Assembly: GCF_000149955.1 (NCBI RefSeq)
Contig: NC_030987.1
Span: 3,627,138-3,691,137 of the forward strand
Reading direction: 5' to 3'
Source: Fusarium oxysporum f. sp. lycopersici 4287
Lineage: Eukaryota > Ascomycota > Sordariomycetes > Hypocreales > Nectriaceae
Length of the DNA: 64,000 nt
Part shown: positions 1 through 11,613 of the stretch, one piece after another
Layout of the letters: each line of letters starts with the position of its first letter
Position numbering within the stretch: the stretch's first letter is position 1
Notes under the pieces: generated by a model
The model's database searches: none
Seen by the model: only the letters and a program-made list of their open reading frames with translations
Told to the model about the DNA's origin: nothing
Program-made: the position numbers and the translations under genes

Positions 1-1615
1 ACCTTTATGAAATGACTGATATAATCATCGCATCGCACCTTTGTATACTTGATCATTCGGTTGAGTGCCTTTTTTAGTATATCTTGACCACCAACATCCT
101 GCCAATGAATTGTAGGAGGGTTGAGATTGATGTCGCGCATAGCCGTGGGACGAACTGCCTTTCTCGCTCGTTCTAGATCAGACTTTTCCAAGAAACCCTC
201 CTCGCCGGGACCGACACCTGCCTTGAGCAGCTGGGTTTTGCGGCCACGGACAGCGGTTTGGATCAAGATGCTGAGATCCTTGGGGCTGTATGCATGTGTC
301 ATTTGTGCCAATTCCAAGAGAAGTGCTTGTTTGTCGCCTTTGATCGGTGGCTCAAGGTACTCAAGTATCTCTTGACGCTCATGGGTTCTGGGAATAGGTA
401 GAGGGGTGTGTTCAAGGAAGCGAGTGGACGACCGCAATTCTTCGGGGATATCAGTATAGAAATCGGAGCAGGTCGCGATCACCACGACTTGAGTGTAAGC
501 GTTTTTCGATTGTGAGATTTCGGCCAAAGCATCCAGTTCTTCGCCTATTGTTTCGATGACGGTATCACGATTTGAGCGATCCTTGCTGATTAGAGACTCA
601 AAATTATCCATCAAAACGATGCTCGGCTGCTGACTCTGTGCAAGCTTGAAGGTTTCCCTGATACTCGCGATCTTGTCCGAGGGCTTGATCCAATGCACTC
701 TGCCCCATTTCGTTGCCGCGATGCGTTTTAAAATGAAAGTCTTGCCAGTGCCGGAGCCACCGTGGATAACAAAAGCAGCCGACATCTTATCTCCTTTGAC
801 ATTGCATGGCTGAGTGATGAGGAGCAGGAATTCATTCAATGTGTTGATCTGTTTTGACATTCCAGGTACACCAGTCACGACCAAATCGCCACGGTCTTGG
901 GCGTTTGAGTCAGTGATTGTTGAATCGGCATCAGTGATGATTATGGTCGTTGATTTATGGCTGAACTTTGCAACGCTATTGGTCTGCGAGTTTACGGAAA
1001 CGACCTCGAAGTTTCGGCGTGCCTTGCAAGTGTGTATTGCTTCCACAACCATTCCAGGGAAGATAAGATCAGCACGATCTTTGGAAATGGGAGTTAGCAT
1101 GCTGGATAACGAATTGTATAACAAGGGTTAAGCTTACCAAAGGCAGATGCAAGTGAATTCTCCCAAGAGAAAGGATACTTTGCGTCTGTGTCTAATCTCT
1201 CCATCCTGTCGAACTCGGCGGCTGCCTTGTCTGTTCTTTCAGTGACATCCTGTACAACCACTTCTTCTGCCTCTGGTGTTGTGCCTGCAATTGTGATCCT
1301 AACAGCATCACCGATTCTGAAACCTGTAGCTTCTTGAAATGCCCTCGTCATCATAACGACATTTGGGCTGAGGTTCTTCTCTGGGAGGATCCATAGCGAG
1401 GCCTCTCGCTGCAGTTCTTCTTGGGGAACATCTTCCTTGTTGGCGGCAGATTCTAACCGTGTGACAACGCAGTGTTTTCCGTTTTCTAGATTTCCATTCA
1501 AGGACAGAAGAGTATCTTTGCTGACATAGATACGAGCGGCACCCAGAAGACTCGACTTTTCGAGGCTTGTATTGGCCAAAGGCCTAACCTTTGCGTCGAC
1601 ACTTTTCGCAAGCAT
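1..1615 (-). CDS. AFG2: AFG2/CDC48-like type II AAA ATPase, 5' part (3' end beyond window)
   Basis: Exons are 1138-1615 and about 1-1078. The intron 1079-1137 (59 bp, GTAAGC donor, GCTAAC branch) joins in frame. The N-terminal ~160 residues look like the double-psi-barrel N-domain of CDC48/AFG2 proteins. The first AAA domain has Walker A GGSGTGKT near 739-762 and a Walker B stretch reading VLMDNFESL, so the usual catalytic Glu after Asp is Asn. The lead-in to a second AAA module (HWQDVGGQDILKKAL) lies at the window start, and a GTGCGA donor there may begin another intron. In yeast AFG2/Drg1 releases shuttling factors from pre-60S ribosomes; this role is family knowledge. The family call rests on architecture, and another CDC48-like paralogue with a degenerate D1 is possible. 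Confidence 0.62.
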
Positions 1616-2481
1616 GACAAAGGAAAGTAGAAGAAAATTCCGATGTGATGTGATGAGATTAAAATGGAAACGATAAGAAAAGTAACCGCCTCAAAAGTAC
1701 TACCTCTGAATGTGGTTGATGAAGGAAGGACGTTACTTGGGCTGCTACTGCTGTGTTAGTGCGCAAGAAAATACTCTCCACTCACAAATCTGCAAGTGCG
1801 ACTGAAGGCTCTTTCCAACCTAGGTTGAAGGGCCCAATTTATAGAGCAGGAGCAGATATACTGGCCTGTCTCCACTCTTAACGACATATATCAATGTGAC
1901 ACATTAAAAACCATCTCTTTCTTAGTTATACTTTAGGCATCATTCAAGGTCCTCGAATCAGATTACTATCAGTTCTGCTTGATAAGTCGCCGTATTGACC
2001 TGCCCAGCATCCACAACCTTATATACACAGCAAAACGGGGTGGAAAGTATCATCGTAACTCTCCAGACAGAAAACAAATGCTCACTTGGCCCCCTGAGTC
2101 ACAAATCTGCAAGCCATGGATAACATAATTTTCTTCTATTTTCGTCAGTATATTTCACGTCAATCAGTGAGTGATTGAGAAACTCATGTGGCGCCTTGGC
2201 TCGGAGACACAGCGGCCAGTGTAGGTGTAAGTGATTTGAGGTGAACCTACGTCAAAGAATTGACCAAAATGGAAGAAAGAGTATTATTGGTAATGTTTGT
2301 AATTCTATACCGTCTTTGAAGATATCATCTTTTCTCCGCTCATACCTCTCTAAGCCTTTAAGCTTAGGAATATCATCATCATGAGTCTGGCTCATGACAA
2401 AGAACCCCGCTAAGCCAAATCGGATCGGAACTCGGCCGAGTCCCGCATAACACCTTCACTCAATTGCTACTCTGCTCCAAG
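1616..2481. other. Intergenic, AAA ATPase / unknown mitochondrial gene
   Basis: This divergent spacer between the minus-strand ATPase and the plus-strand gene should hold both promoters. I see no convincing ORF, RNA gene or repeat in it. Confidence 0.5.
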
Positions 2482-3617
2482 ATGCTCTCAAACTTCCCCC
2501 CTTCCACCAACCTCAAATCCCATGTTTCCTCACAATCCACCGCCCGGATGATCCGCCAAAAATGGCTTCCCAATGCCAGGGCCCTCTTCGCCGCCCAGAA
2601 AAGATGTCTTTCTTCGCCAAGCGCCAGATTCCCCAACTTCGCCGAAAACGATGAGAGCTGGGGAACTCTGCAGGAGAAGCTCAACTCTTCTCTGCCCAAT
2701 GCTGGTGCGAATTCGAAGCCAGTGCCTGGCACTTCGCTGAAGGGTGCAATGGCTCAGGACCATGGTTCCCGATACATGCTTGTCATGGAGGGTCTGCCAA
2801 CATCGCTTCGCGCTGCTGACTTCCATCGTCTTGCGCCAGGTACCCTCTCTGGCTGGGAAAACTTCATCACTAATGGTACTACAAACCCTCCACACATTCA
2901 TTGACTATTGAGCTCACAAAAATACCAGTCCATCAAGAACGCGATCCCTGGACTATGGAACCCCTTGGCACATACTACATAACCTTCCCCTCCAGCGGCG
3001 CCGCCTACATCTACCGCGACAGAGTCGAACGTCTCCTCCGCCTCGCCCAAGCAAAGATGAAAGACAAGACAGGTCTCTGGGTCACCAAAGTGAACCCCGT
3101 TCTCATCAATAAAAAAACCAACCCCGCAGTTGAGGTCGAGCGCTTCACACTCCTCCCGGGTTCATACCCATCCAAGCTTGAGATCAAGAGCAAACGGGTC
3201 AGAAAGATGGCATGGCAGAAAGTCATGGACCGAATCGTTGAAAAATCGTCCATAAAAAGGAATCCTAGCCATGTGCTACTTGAGCTACCGCAGGCGAGTT
3301 TCTCGGCGTCGGAGCTCAAGGCGATCATAAAGCAGGATGGTATAGAAAGTGGGCACAATTGGCAAATAGATGTGTTCAGCCTGAGGGAGACTATGAACTT
3401 TGATAGTGGGGTTACCACAGACACCCTTCGAGTACCTCTGACTCGAGGCAGTCCCGAGTTTCGACGCAAGCTCGATTCACGGTTTGTCCTTACCTGCGCG
3501 ACTCCTGAAGTGGCATGGCGATTCATTCGTAATTGGAATCAGCGCATCCTTGAATATGACGGAGGAGATGAGGTTATCCAGCGTAACCGTGTAAAAGTAT
3601 CGTATATTGAGACTTAG
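2482..3617 (+). CDS. Conserved hypothetical protein, probably mitochondrial
   Basis: Two exons, 2482-2875 and 2929-3617, flank a 53 bp intron with a GTACTA donor and ACCAG acceptor. The frame joins exactly and gives 360 aa. I chose the ATG at 2482 because upstream in-frame codons lack ATG. The first ~50 residues are rich in Ser, Arg and Ala with no acids (MLSNFPPSTNLKSHVSS, then RQKWLPNARALFAAQKR), as in a mitochondrial presequence. A segment around residues 90-190 (YMLVMEGLPTSLRAADFHRL, then GTYYITFPSSGAAYIYRDR) has the spacing of an RRM-like fold, with a hydrophobic strand, helix, then an F/Y-rich strand and helix. That resemblance is weak, and I do not recognise a named family. Organellar RNA binding would be a guess. 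Confidence 0.7.
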
Positions 3618-4246
3618 CGACTGTATTATATCATAACGAATAGATTTAAAGAGTCAAAGACGCTCGCTCCACAGCCCATCGAATCTCTGATCTTTTCGAA
3701 AATAAGACACCAACACTTTCACAAAGGAGTCTTCTTTGGCTCTTCTTGACCCGACATTCAATCGCAAGCAAAGAAATCAAAGACTTCAACAACGACCACT
3801 CATGCACATAACGAAAGCAATGTATATTAGACCCAGATCAAAAACCGAAACTCCAGACCGGATTTGCTCTCTAAGATGGGGTGGAAGGTCGATCGGGGGA
3901 ACAACAAGACATGACCAAAACCTCTCGCAATGTCGTCACTCATCCTTTTGAACGTGACTGAGATTTGCCGCCCAGCTCAAACTAACAGCCATCCATTCCT
4001 CTCTTTCGGCCCCTTTCCTTCTTTCCTTCGTTTCCTTTCACCCATCCCTCATGCCCGAAGACAAGAGCACAGGTTCTCTTCCCATTCTCCTAATGGTGAA
4101 CTCTCCAACTCTCTCATCTCACGCTGACCCGTACACAGCGTGTTCACCTCCCTCGAGTTTACAAAGTAATAAGCTTGAAAAAATATAAAATAAAAACGAC
4201 GGCAAACGGAAAATGACAGATAAACGAACTCCTTAGGGTATTCGGT
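3618..4246. other. Intergenic between convergent genes
   Basis: This stretch lies between the stop codons of the mitochondrial hypothetical gene (+) and SEC4 (-) and should contain both 3' UTRs. CT-rich tracts are present near 4000-4030. I see no gene. Confidence 0.5.
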
Positions 4247-5238
<992 letters not shown>

Positions 5239-6554
5239 GTTGACCAAGAGTGAGAGCAGCGGAAGAAGCTACTGTGTAGTGAAGCGACGATAGCGACGAG
5301 TTCGGTGGTCGAGGATGCGGAGGAGGCGAAAGACAAGGCTAGTGCGTGGGTGATTGAGGTCTGATGGTCGTCGAGGGTTGAAGATGGAGATAGAGATGGA
5401 GTTGGAAATGGAAATGGGGACTGGGAGTGAAAGTGGAGGAGGGAATTGGATTGGTCTTTGAACCGCGGGACTAATCCGTTTGCCTGTACCTAGAACGGCA
5501 GGCGAATGAGATTCCGTTGAAGACCTCTACGGCACAGGCTTAGGCAGTGACGAACTAACTAACACTACGTGTTTACAGGGGCTTTCGCCTCCACTGCTCT
5601 ACTGGTTTTAGGCTGTCGCAGCGCCAAAGGACTCCAGTTGGCAGTGGAGGGAGGTGTTTCAGCAGCGGACAACGTTTAAAAGAGCCTACGTGTCAGGCTG
5701 TACTTTAGCAAGTGATGATTTGGAATTCTCTCAAGGTCATTTCCATTGTATTTTCTCGTTATTTGTCTGCCTATCTCATCTTACCTATTCAAACTTGAAA
5801 CAGGCAGGCGGATGTCCTCCACATTAACAGAGAATATAAATACATCCCAGCGCATAAGCTGTGTTATGCATCCATCCGTAGATGGTTTCAATTATATATT
5901 CCGATATCCCTATACAGTACAATATGCATTCTGAGTAACACGGACGGCTACCTTGCATAGAGAAAGCCTTTCAACATCTGTAACTGTGTTTAACACTCAA
6001 ACAGTGTCTACCCCTGAAAAATGAAAGATTGCGGCGTCTATCTTTGATACTCAACGTTGACTTTTCTGCAAACTCGGGTTCCACAGCGGCTTTGTCCCCT
6101 ACAAATCTTGGCCCCTTCACGCTTTCCAATACATTTTGCCCCTAGTACACGACGTCATCTTGAGAGACATCATCACGGGACACACTTTATGAAAAGGTCA
6201 GCCACACTCATTACGTCCAGCTTTGCCACATGAGCACAACTTGCACGACAAGAGAGAAATCAAGTTGGAGGGTTGAACTCAATAATCAGGTTAAATGCGT
6301 TCTAAAATGTTGAGGCTCGTTGTGTTTCACGATACTCCTCGGCCTACGCTCTCGCTGTATCAGTCACCAACTCAATCAATAAAGTGCGTCATAAGAGTAA
6401 TTTAATTGATTTCTCATAGATGCTTCCAAATGACCTCGTTGAACATGGTCAACCGAGCCAAGTGAACTTTCAGCTGTTCAATCATTCATCCATCCAAAAG
6501 TACATAAAAAGAAGTGAAGAATCTCAAACCACAATCCCCATCATAACTTGTTGT
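5239..6554. other. Intergenic, SEC4 promoter and LPMO 3' flank
   Basis: About 1.3 kb. The part near 5239-5480 is the SEC4 leader, purine-rich on the plus strand (GAGATAGAGATGGA-like). The remainder shows only short spurious ORFs. No RNA gene or mobile element was recognised. Confidence 0.45.
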
Positions 6555-8102
6555 TTACTTCTTGCAAATGCCAAATGCGTTCTGGCAACCACACTCACAC
6601 TGCTTGGCCTTGCGTCCACATTTGCCTCCGCGAGAGCAGCAGTCACCAAACTTGCTGCCCTCACAAGTTTGTCCAGTCTCACCGCCGCAGCGGCCGTCCT
6701 CAGAAACCTTGAGTCCAGAGCTTCCCTCTTGGGTAGGTTCGCTTGTCTGAACTGGCATGGGGTACTTGATAACAGGAGTGTCCTTGTACTTGGTGTTCTT
6801 CTCATACTTGTCCCACTTGCGGGTCGCTGTCTCTTGGGTAGCCTCAGTATTCTCAGCAGGCTTCGAGGCTTCAGTCGTAGCGGCGGCAGCCTGAGATGTC
6901 TTTGATGGAGCAGCGTAGGTCTCCTTGCTAGCAGGCTTGTCGTTGGAGTTGGAGTTCTTGCCATCGGTGGCTAGATCACTACCCTCAAAGTCGCCATAGG
7001 GAGCAGGAATAGGACCAGGAGCCTCGGCAAAGTACTCCTTGCCAGTGAAGTTAGGAGGACCCTCAAAGTCCTTGGCTTTGCAAGCGGCGTTGATCTCCTT
7101 GCAGTAGTCATTCCAGGTGTCACAACCCTTACCGCCAGTAGGGGGAGCGTTGTCCCAGCAGTCACCAACAATATCCCAGCACTTCTTGGCCGCAGCCCAG
7201 CAGTTGTCTTGTCCGGAGTACTTCGCAAGAGGCTTGCCGCACCAGTTGGCGTTCTTGGCAAGGCAGTCCTTGGGGACAAGACCATCCTTCTGGGTCTGCT
7301 TGGTGCCAGTCTCTTTAGAGGTAGGGTTCCAAACCTCAGGTCCAGGAATAGGGTATTCACCCTTGTCGCTGTAGATGTTGTAGGTGACACCGGGGTCCTT
7401 CTTGTCAACATAGCCTGGAATGCTGACCTCGTACTTCTCAGGGATCTCAAGAGGACTTTCAGGACCATTTTCGATGAAGATCTGGGCACAGCTGTGGTAG
7501 AACTGAGGGTCACCTGAGGGAGCGTTGTGGAGGGCCAGGACCTCGGGGCGGACGAGGTAGTAACCGGCAGGGAGACCAGTGGGGAGGTCAACTGAAAGAA
7601 GACCACCGTTGGATCGGAGAGTGTCGGTACACCACTTGTCCTCCTTGACGTTGTAGCCATCTTCCCAGACCTTGAACCAACCGTCACCAGCAGCAGAGTC
7701 CGAGTTCATATCATCGACCTTCTTCATGTAGACGGAGCAAGGGCCTTTGTGGCCTTCGGCAATGGCACCAGGGTGGGAGTAGCTGGGGGATTCACGGAAT
7801 TGGAAGGTCAGTTGAGCACCGCCGGGAGCCGGGCAGGTGAACTTGACTGGCTTGTCACCATTTTCACCTGTGTTTCTCATCAGTTACTGTCTCTAAGTTA
7901 AGGTCACCGTAAAGATCTACTTACCGCAGGCCATGACACCTCCAGTAATGGGGTAGATGGGGCTGTTGGCCTTGGAGGCATCCTTAGGCTGACGAACACA
8001 GGTACCGTCGCCCTGGTTCTCACCATCGATGAAAAGAGTAGTGAAGAGGGTGTGGGCATTCGCAGCAGTAGTGAGGCCGAGAACAGTAGCAAGAAGCTTC
8101 AT
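6555..8102 (-). CDS. AA9 (GH61) lytic polysaccharide monooxygenase with cysteine-rich C-terminal regions
   Basis: Exons 7925-8102 and 6555-7867 (57 bp intron) encode 496 aa. A signal peptide of 16 residues ends ANA, placing His17 first in the mature protein, as needed for the copper histidine brace. The second brace histidine is His173 in EVLALHNAP, and the axial tyrosine is about Tyr183 in QFYHSCAQ. The enzyme is secreted and should oxidatively cleave cellulose or related glucans. After the catalytic domain (to ~235) comes a Cys/Trp-rich segment with eight cysteines (roughly residues 270-350) that I do not recognise. It is followed by a Ser/Thr/Ala-rich linker and a final ~50-residue nine-cysteine module containing CCSRGGKCG. 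That module follows the hevein/CBM18 chitin-binding pattern, not the usual CBM1. Substrate preference cannot be read from sequence. Confidence 0.9.
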
Positions 8103-10443
8103 GTTGGATAGTTCAAAAGAAAATCGTTTCGAAAAACACAGATGAAGGAGAGCAGAAAGCCAGTTCTGCTATAAAAACCGCTAGGGTTGAAGTCGTTGAT
8201 TGATGTCGTGAAAAGGGAGCGTAAATGCTTGAAGAAGCAGTAAGGAATGTCTTTCAATCAATGAAGGAATGAATAAGTGAAAAGAAGAGAAAGAGTCACA
8301 GTATAACTCGAAAACACCGTGATGAGGAAGAATGAAGGTGAAGAGAGAAGAGGTAAAGCATCACGAACTTGTGGCCATGCCTCATATATATTGCAACTCC
8401 TCAGCTCACGATCAGGGATGGCCGTAGCAGGCATCTCAACCTCAGCTCGGGTCAGCCTGCAGATCAGATCCTCCAGACCTGGTTCTATACAAGGATTATG
8501 GTGATGGCCAAGCTCGACGAGTTACACCAAAACTGCCCAACTTTCCACTTGTTCGGTGCATAGGCGACAAACAGCGCCAGCACCTCAAACGGTGGCGTTC
8601 CTCCTAGCCTGACCCTTTCCATTTCCCCAGCGTGATAGCTAGGGACGGATAATGCTGGATACCCATGTTTAGGCTCTCTGCATGTTTCCAGGTGTAATCA
8701 AACAGGCCGCCAAACATAGAGGTCAAGGCCACAGTCATGATCCCTGTGGCGCATCAGTTGGAGTCAATCACCGAGTGCCAAGATATTCAAGGTGAAACGT
8801 AGTGAGAAGGGCCTGAGTCTAGGTCTGCGGGTGCTTTGATGAGTGTAAGTAAGATTGAATGGTTGAAGTTGGATTGGATTGGATGGAGGCTTAAGCTAAG
8901 TTTTGGTACCTGCGTCTAGGAAGCGCCCAGATAAACGGGCGTTTCCGTTGTGGATGTAACCTCCAATACCTTGCCAATTACTGTAGCCAAAAGGGTCTGC
9001 TTTCTACAGTTCTGGCCGTGTATTACTATCTTTTTATTCTTTACTCAGATATTATGCTAATAGTTCCCGTTAACCTTAATCATAAGCATTCTGCTAATGC
9101 TTCATTGAACTAAACGGCATCGTTTCAACCCTAATTCTTTCTAAACGCTGGCGGAAAACAAAAAGCAATTCTCAAGTTGGCTCAGAGAAACAAATACAGG
9201 GGTTATCCATGATCATCCAAACTCATGACAGTGACTACAGTGACAGTCTATTAATCATGGTGCGACTCTTGAACCCAACTCCTCTCATCCTTTCGATCCC
9301 TTATTCAAGATTGTCTATACGTATCATTCATGGACGTGCTCATTCAATTCTAGGTTTTCATCCTTCGTGGATTCACAACCCTCAGGGGTAAGCTTCAGCC
9401 GCAAATCGCTCAGGGAACCTTAAGTTAGTTAATCGGGGTAGTTTAAATCACAAGATCGCTGTCCAGTACCCAGTAAGAACTACATCTGTAGTATACATAT
9501 ACTCTTACTCTTCAGCCGTCCTCTTCCTGATGGAGAATACTGAAAATCAACTCCTTTGAAGGTCATGTTCATATTTGAAGCTGCACGATTCAAGTCCGGG
9601 GGACAAGGATCATGTCGATCCTCCCCTCCACATGTTTAATACCAGGGGTTTCATGAACCTCCCTCATCTCATCCCATCACCCTTTTGCCACCCTGTTCAG
9701 TTCGAAACTCAGAAAACACAACCAACACGGTTGGAAAAATGAGGCATCTGTTCCGCTGTCATCCCATCATATGTTGATCACTTATGAAGCTTGTTTTATA
9801 CCCCTGCTTTTTCACACATTCCGACTTGGCATCACCAAACTGCACGGTACATTACATGCACATTAACATACAGTCTGGCCAAGCTGCATGTTTTCTCTAT
9901 TCCCAAGTGATTACTCAGCTTCAGTATCGGCCTTCTGCAGCAAAGTGTGTTTCAAGAGAAAACAAAACAAAACATCGGCCCTGCACAGGTCGTACAAGAA
10001 TAACCTCGTCAGGCTTCGGGCTTCGCTCTTCGGCGCTTCGGTAGCCCAAATGCCGGCCCATTCACCAGATCAACTCATAACCAATTGATCCTTTGCCTTC
10101 CTATATATGCGACGTCTAGCTGCTTCACCTGCCGAAGCCTCATCCACGATACTACCATCACACAATACGGGTAATGATTTGTAAAATCATACAATTGAAA
10201 GGGTAAGAGTGGAGATTTGATTCTGTCCTGCGCGACCAACGCTTTTAAACTCCTCATACACACTTATACAAACATACATCTTGAATCCTTGCATAATTGG
10301 TCTGTCATTTTTGCGCCTACATTACAATCGTCCCCTCCCTCTTCCCCTCCAAAGCGACCTCAGCAGAGCTCCATCTCTTGCGTCCGCCGCTCTCGATATG
10401 GTACAGTATGATACAAGCAGACTATTTTTGATATATGGGTATC
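8103..10443. other. Large intergenic region upstream of the LPMO gene
   Basis: About 2.3 kb between the LPMO start and the Hsp10 stop. It should contain the LPMO promoter, and a TATAAAAA stretch sits near 8170. A GGATT repeat occurs near 8872-8886. No ORF has coding character and no tRNA or transposon ends were seen. Confidence 0.4.
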
Positions 10444-11015
10444 TTATTCGTTGATCTTGGCCAGGATCCTAATTATGTAAGTCAGTATATCTGCTCCCTC
10501 ATGGCAATGTCTGGTGGTATGTGGCCACTTACTCGCTGTCGCGGAAGAGCTGGAACTCCTCCTCGCCGGCCTTGACGGGGGAACCGCCGAATTGAGGGAT
10601 CAGAACACGGTCACCAACGGCAACGCCCATGGGTAGTCGGTTACCCTTCTTGTCCATGGCACCGGGGCCGACGGCGAGGACCTTGGCCTCGTTGAGCTTC
10701 TCAACACTGGACTCGGGCAGGAAGATGCCGCTGGCGGTCTTGGTCTCGGCCTTGATGCGCTGGACGAGAACACGGTCAAGGAGGGGAGCGAGAGCTCGGA
10801 TAGACTTAATGGAGGTGGCCTGTAGCGTTGGATGTTAGTCCTAGCGGTTCTTCCTTGTCTCTCATGGTGCTCATGCACCTGAATGCTTCAATCCCTCCCA
10901 TCTTGGCCTCCTCATGGTTCCTAATTGCCGAGGATAAGAAGCTAGATAGTCGAGACTGAAGCATTGGCGGGGCTGCTTCTGCAATTTGTTACAGTAGCAA
11001 TCATAAACGTACCAT
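10444..11015 (-). CDS. HSP10: Mitochondrial co-chaperonin Hsp10 (GroES family)
   Basis: Three exons are 11013-11015, 10533-10819 and 10444-10468. They encode 104 aa, normal for the family. Recognisable pieces are PLLDRVLVQRIKAETKT at the start, the mobile-loop region TASGIFLPESS, VGDRVLIPQFGG and the closing ILAKINE. Hsp10 caps the Hsp60 chamber in the mitochondrial matrix during protein folding. The first coding exon is only the ATG, because a 193 bp intron (10820-11012) starts immediately after it with a GTACGT donor. The last exon is 25 nt. These splice sites are required, since only they give the full conserved ends. A heat-shock-element-like sequence lies about 140 bp upstream. Confidence 0.95.
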
Positions 11016-11613
11016 TGTGATTAAGTAAAAAAGATGATTGGGTATATGATCAAGAGAGCCGTAGATTCGTAATTGGAGAAGTAAACAAGAAGAAGAGTTC
11101 GGCTGCGGTGTTCAACGGAGTTCAAATCGGCGGTGGATCTCGTCTCTTCCAACAGCTTCCAGAAGAAGGTCAGCAATTTTTTTCCCCATGCTTCCCCTCG
11201 GCTCTTGATTTCCCCGGTTCCGAGAATCGGCACTACACGTCCAATTGCCGCCCAAAAGCGGTATATCATGCCGAACGACTTACACCACGAAGCTCCTCAT
11301 TATCATTCATGTGATCTGTACTCAATATTATTTTTTATAATTCAACGCTGTCTTTCTCTCTTAATCGCTGAAAAGCTTTAACAGTCCCGTATCCATATTC
11401 TGTGACTGTTACTAGTCAAACACTGTTACCAAGGAACTCTCGACAGTTGCTGATCCTCCATCTATCTGTTCGTCATTCATCAATGCAGCTCATATGCGAA
11501 TCCGTTTCAAACAGCCCCCAATTTATGTCTTTCATTGCTCTCAAAACGCCAAATGCCGGCCTCCCTTCAGGAATAGTCAATTTGTGTTGCGGTCGTAGCC
11601 AATCGTCTAATGA
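11016..11613. other. Intergenic, HSP10 promoter and kinase 3' flank
   Basis: Apart from the HSE-like sequence I see no gene or RNA in this stretch. It lies between the start of the minus-strand HSP10 gene and the stop codon of the minus-strand kinase. Confidence 0.4.
11147..11164 (-). promoter_or_regulatory. Candidate heat-shock element upstream of HSP10
   Basis: The plus strand has TTC at 11147-11149, TTC at 11157-11159 and GAA at 11162-11164. TTCCAGAA is a perfect TTCnnGAA pair, and the third unit is one 10 bp step away with the intervening unit degenerate. Its position ~140 bp before the HSP10 ATG fits an Hsf1 site. It is inferred from spacing alone. Confidence 0.4.

Noticed and set aside
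2530..3526. Long minus-strand frames opposite the mitochondrial hypothetical gene
   Set aside because: They mirror the codon structure of the plus-strand gene, whose spliced frame and presequence are coherent.
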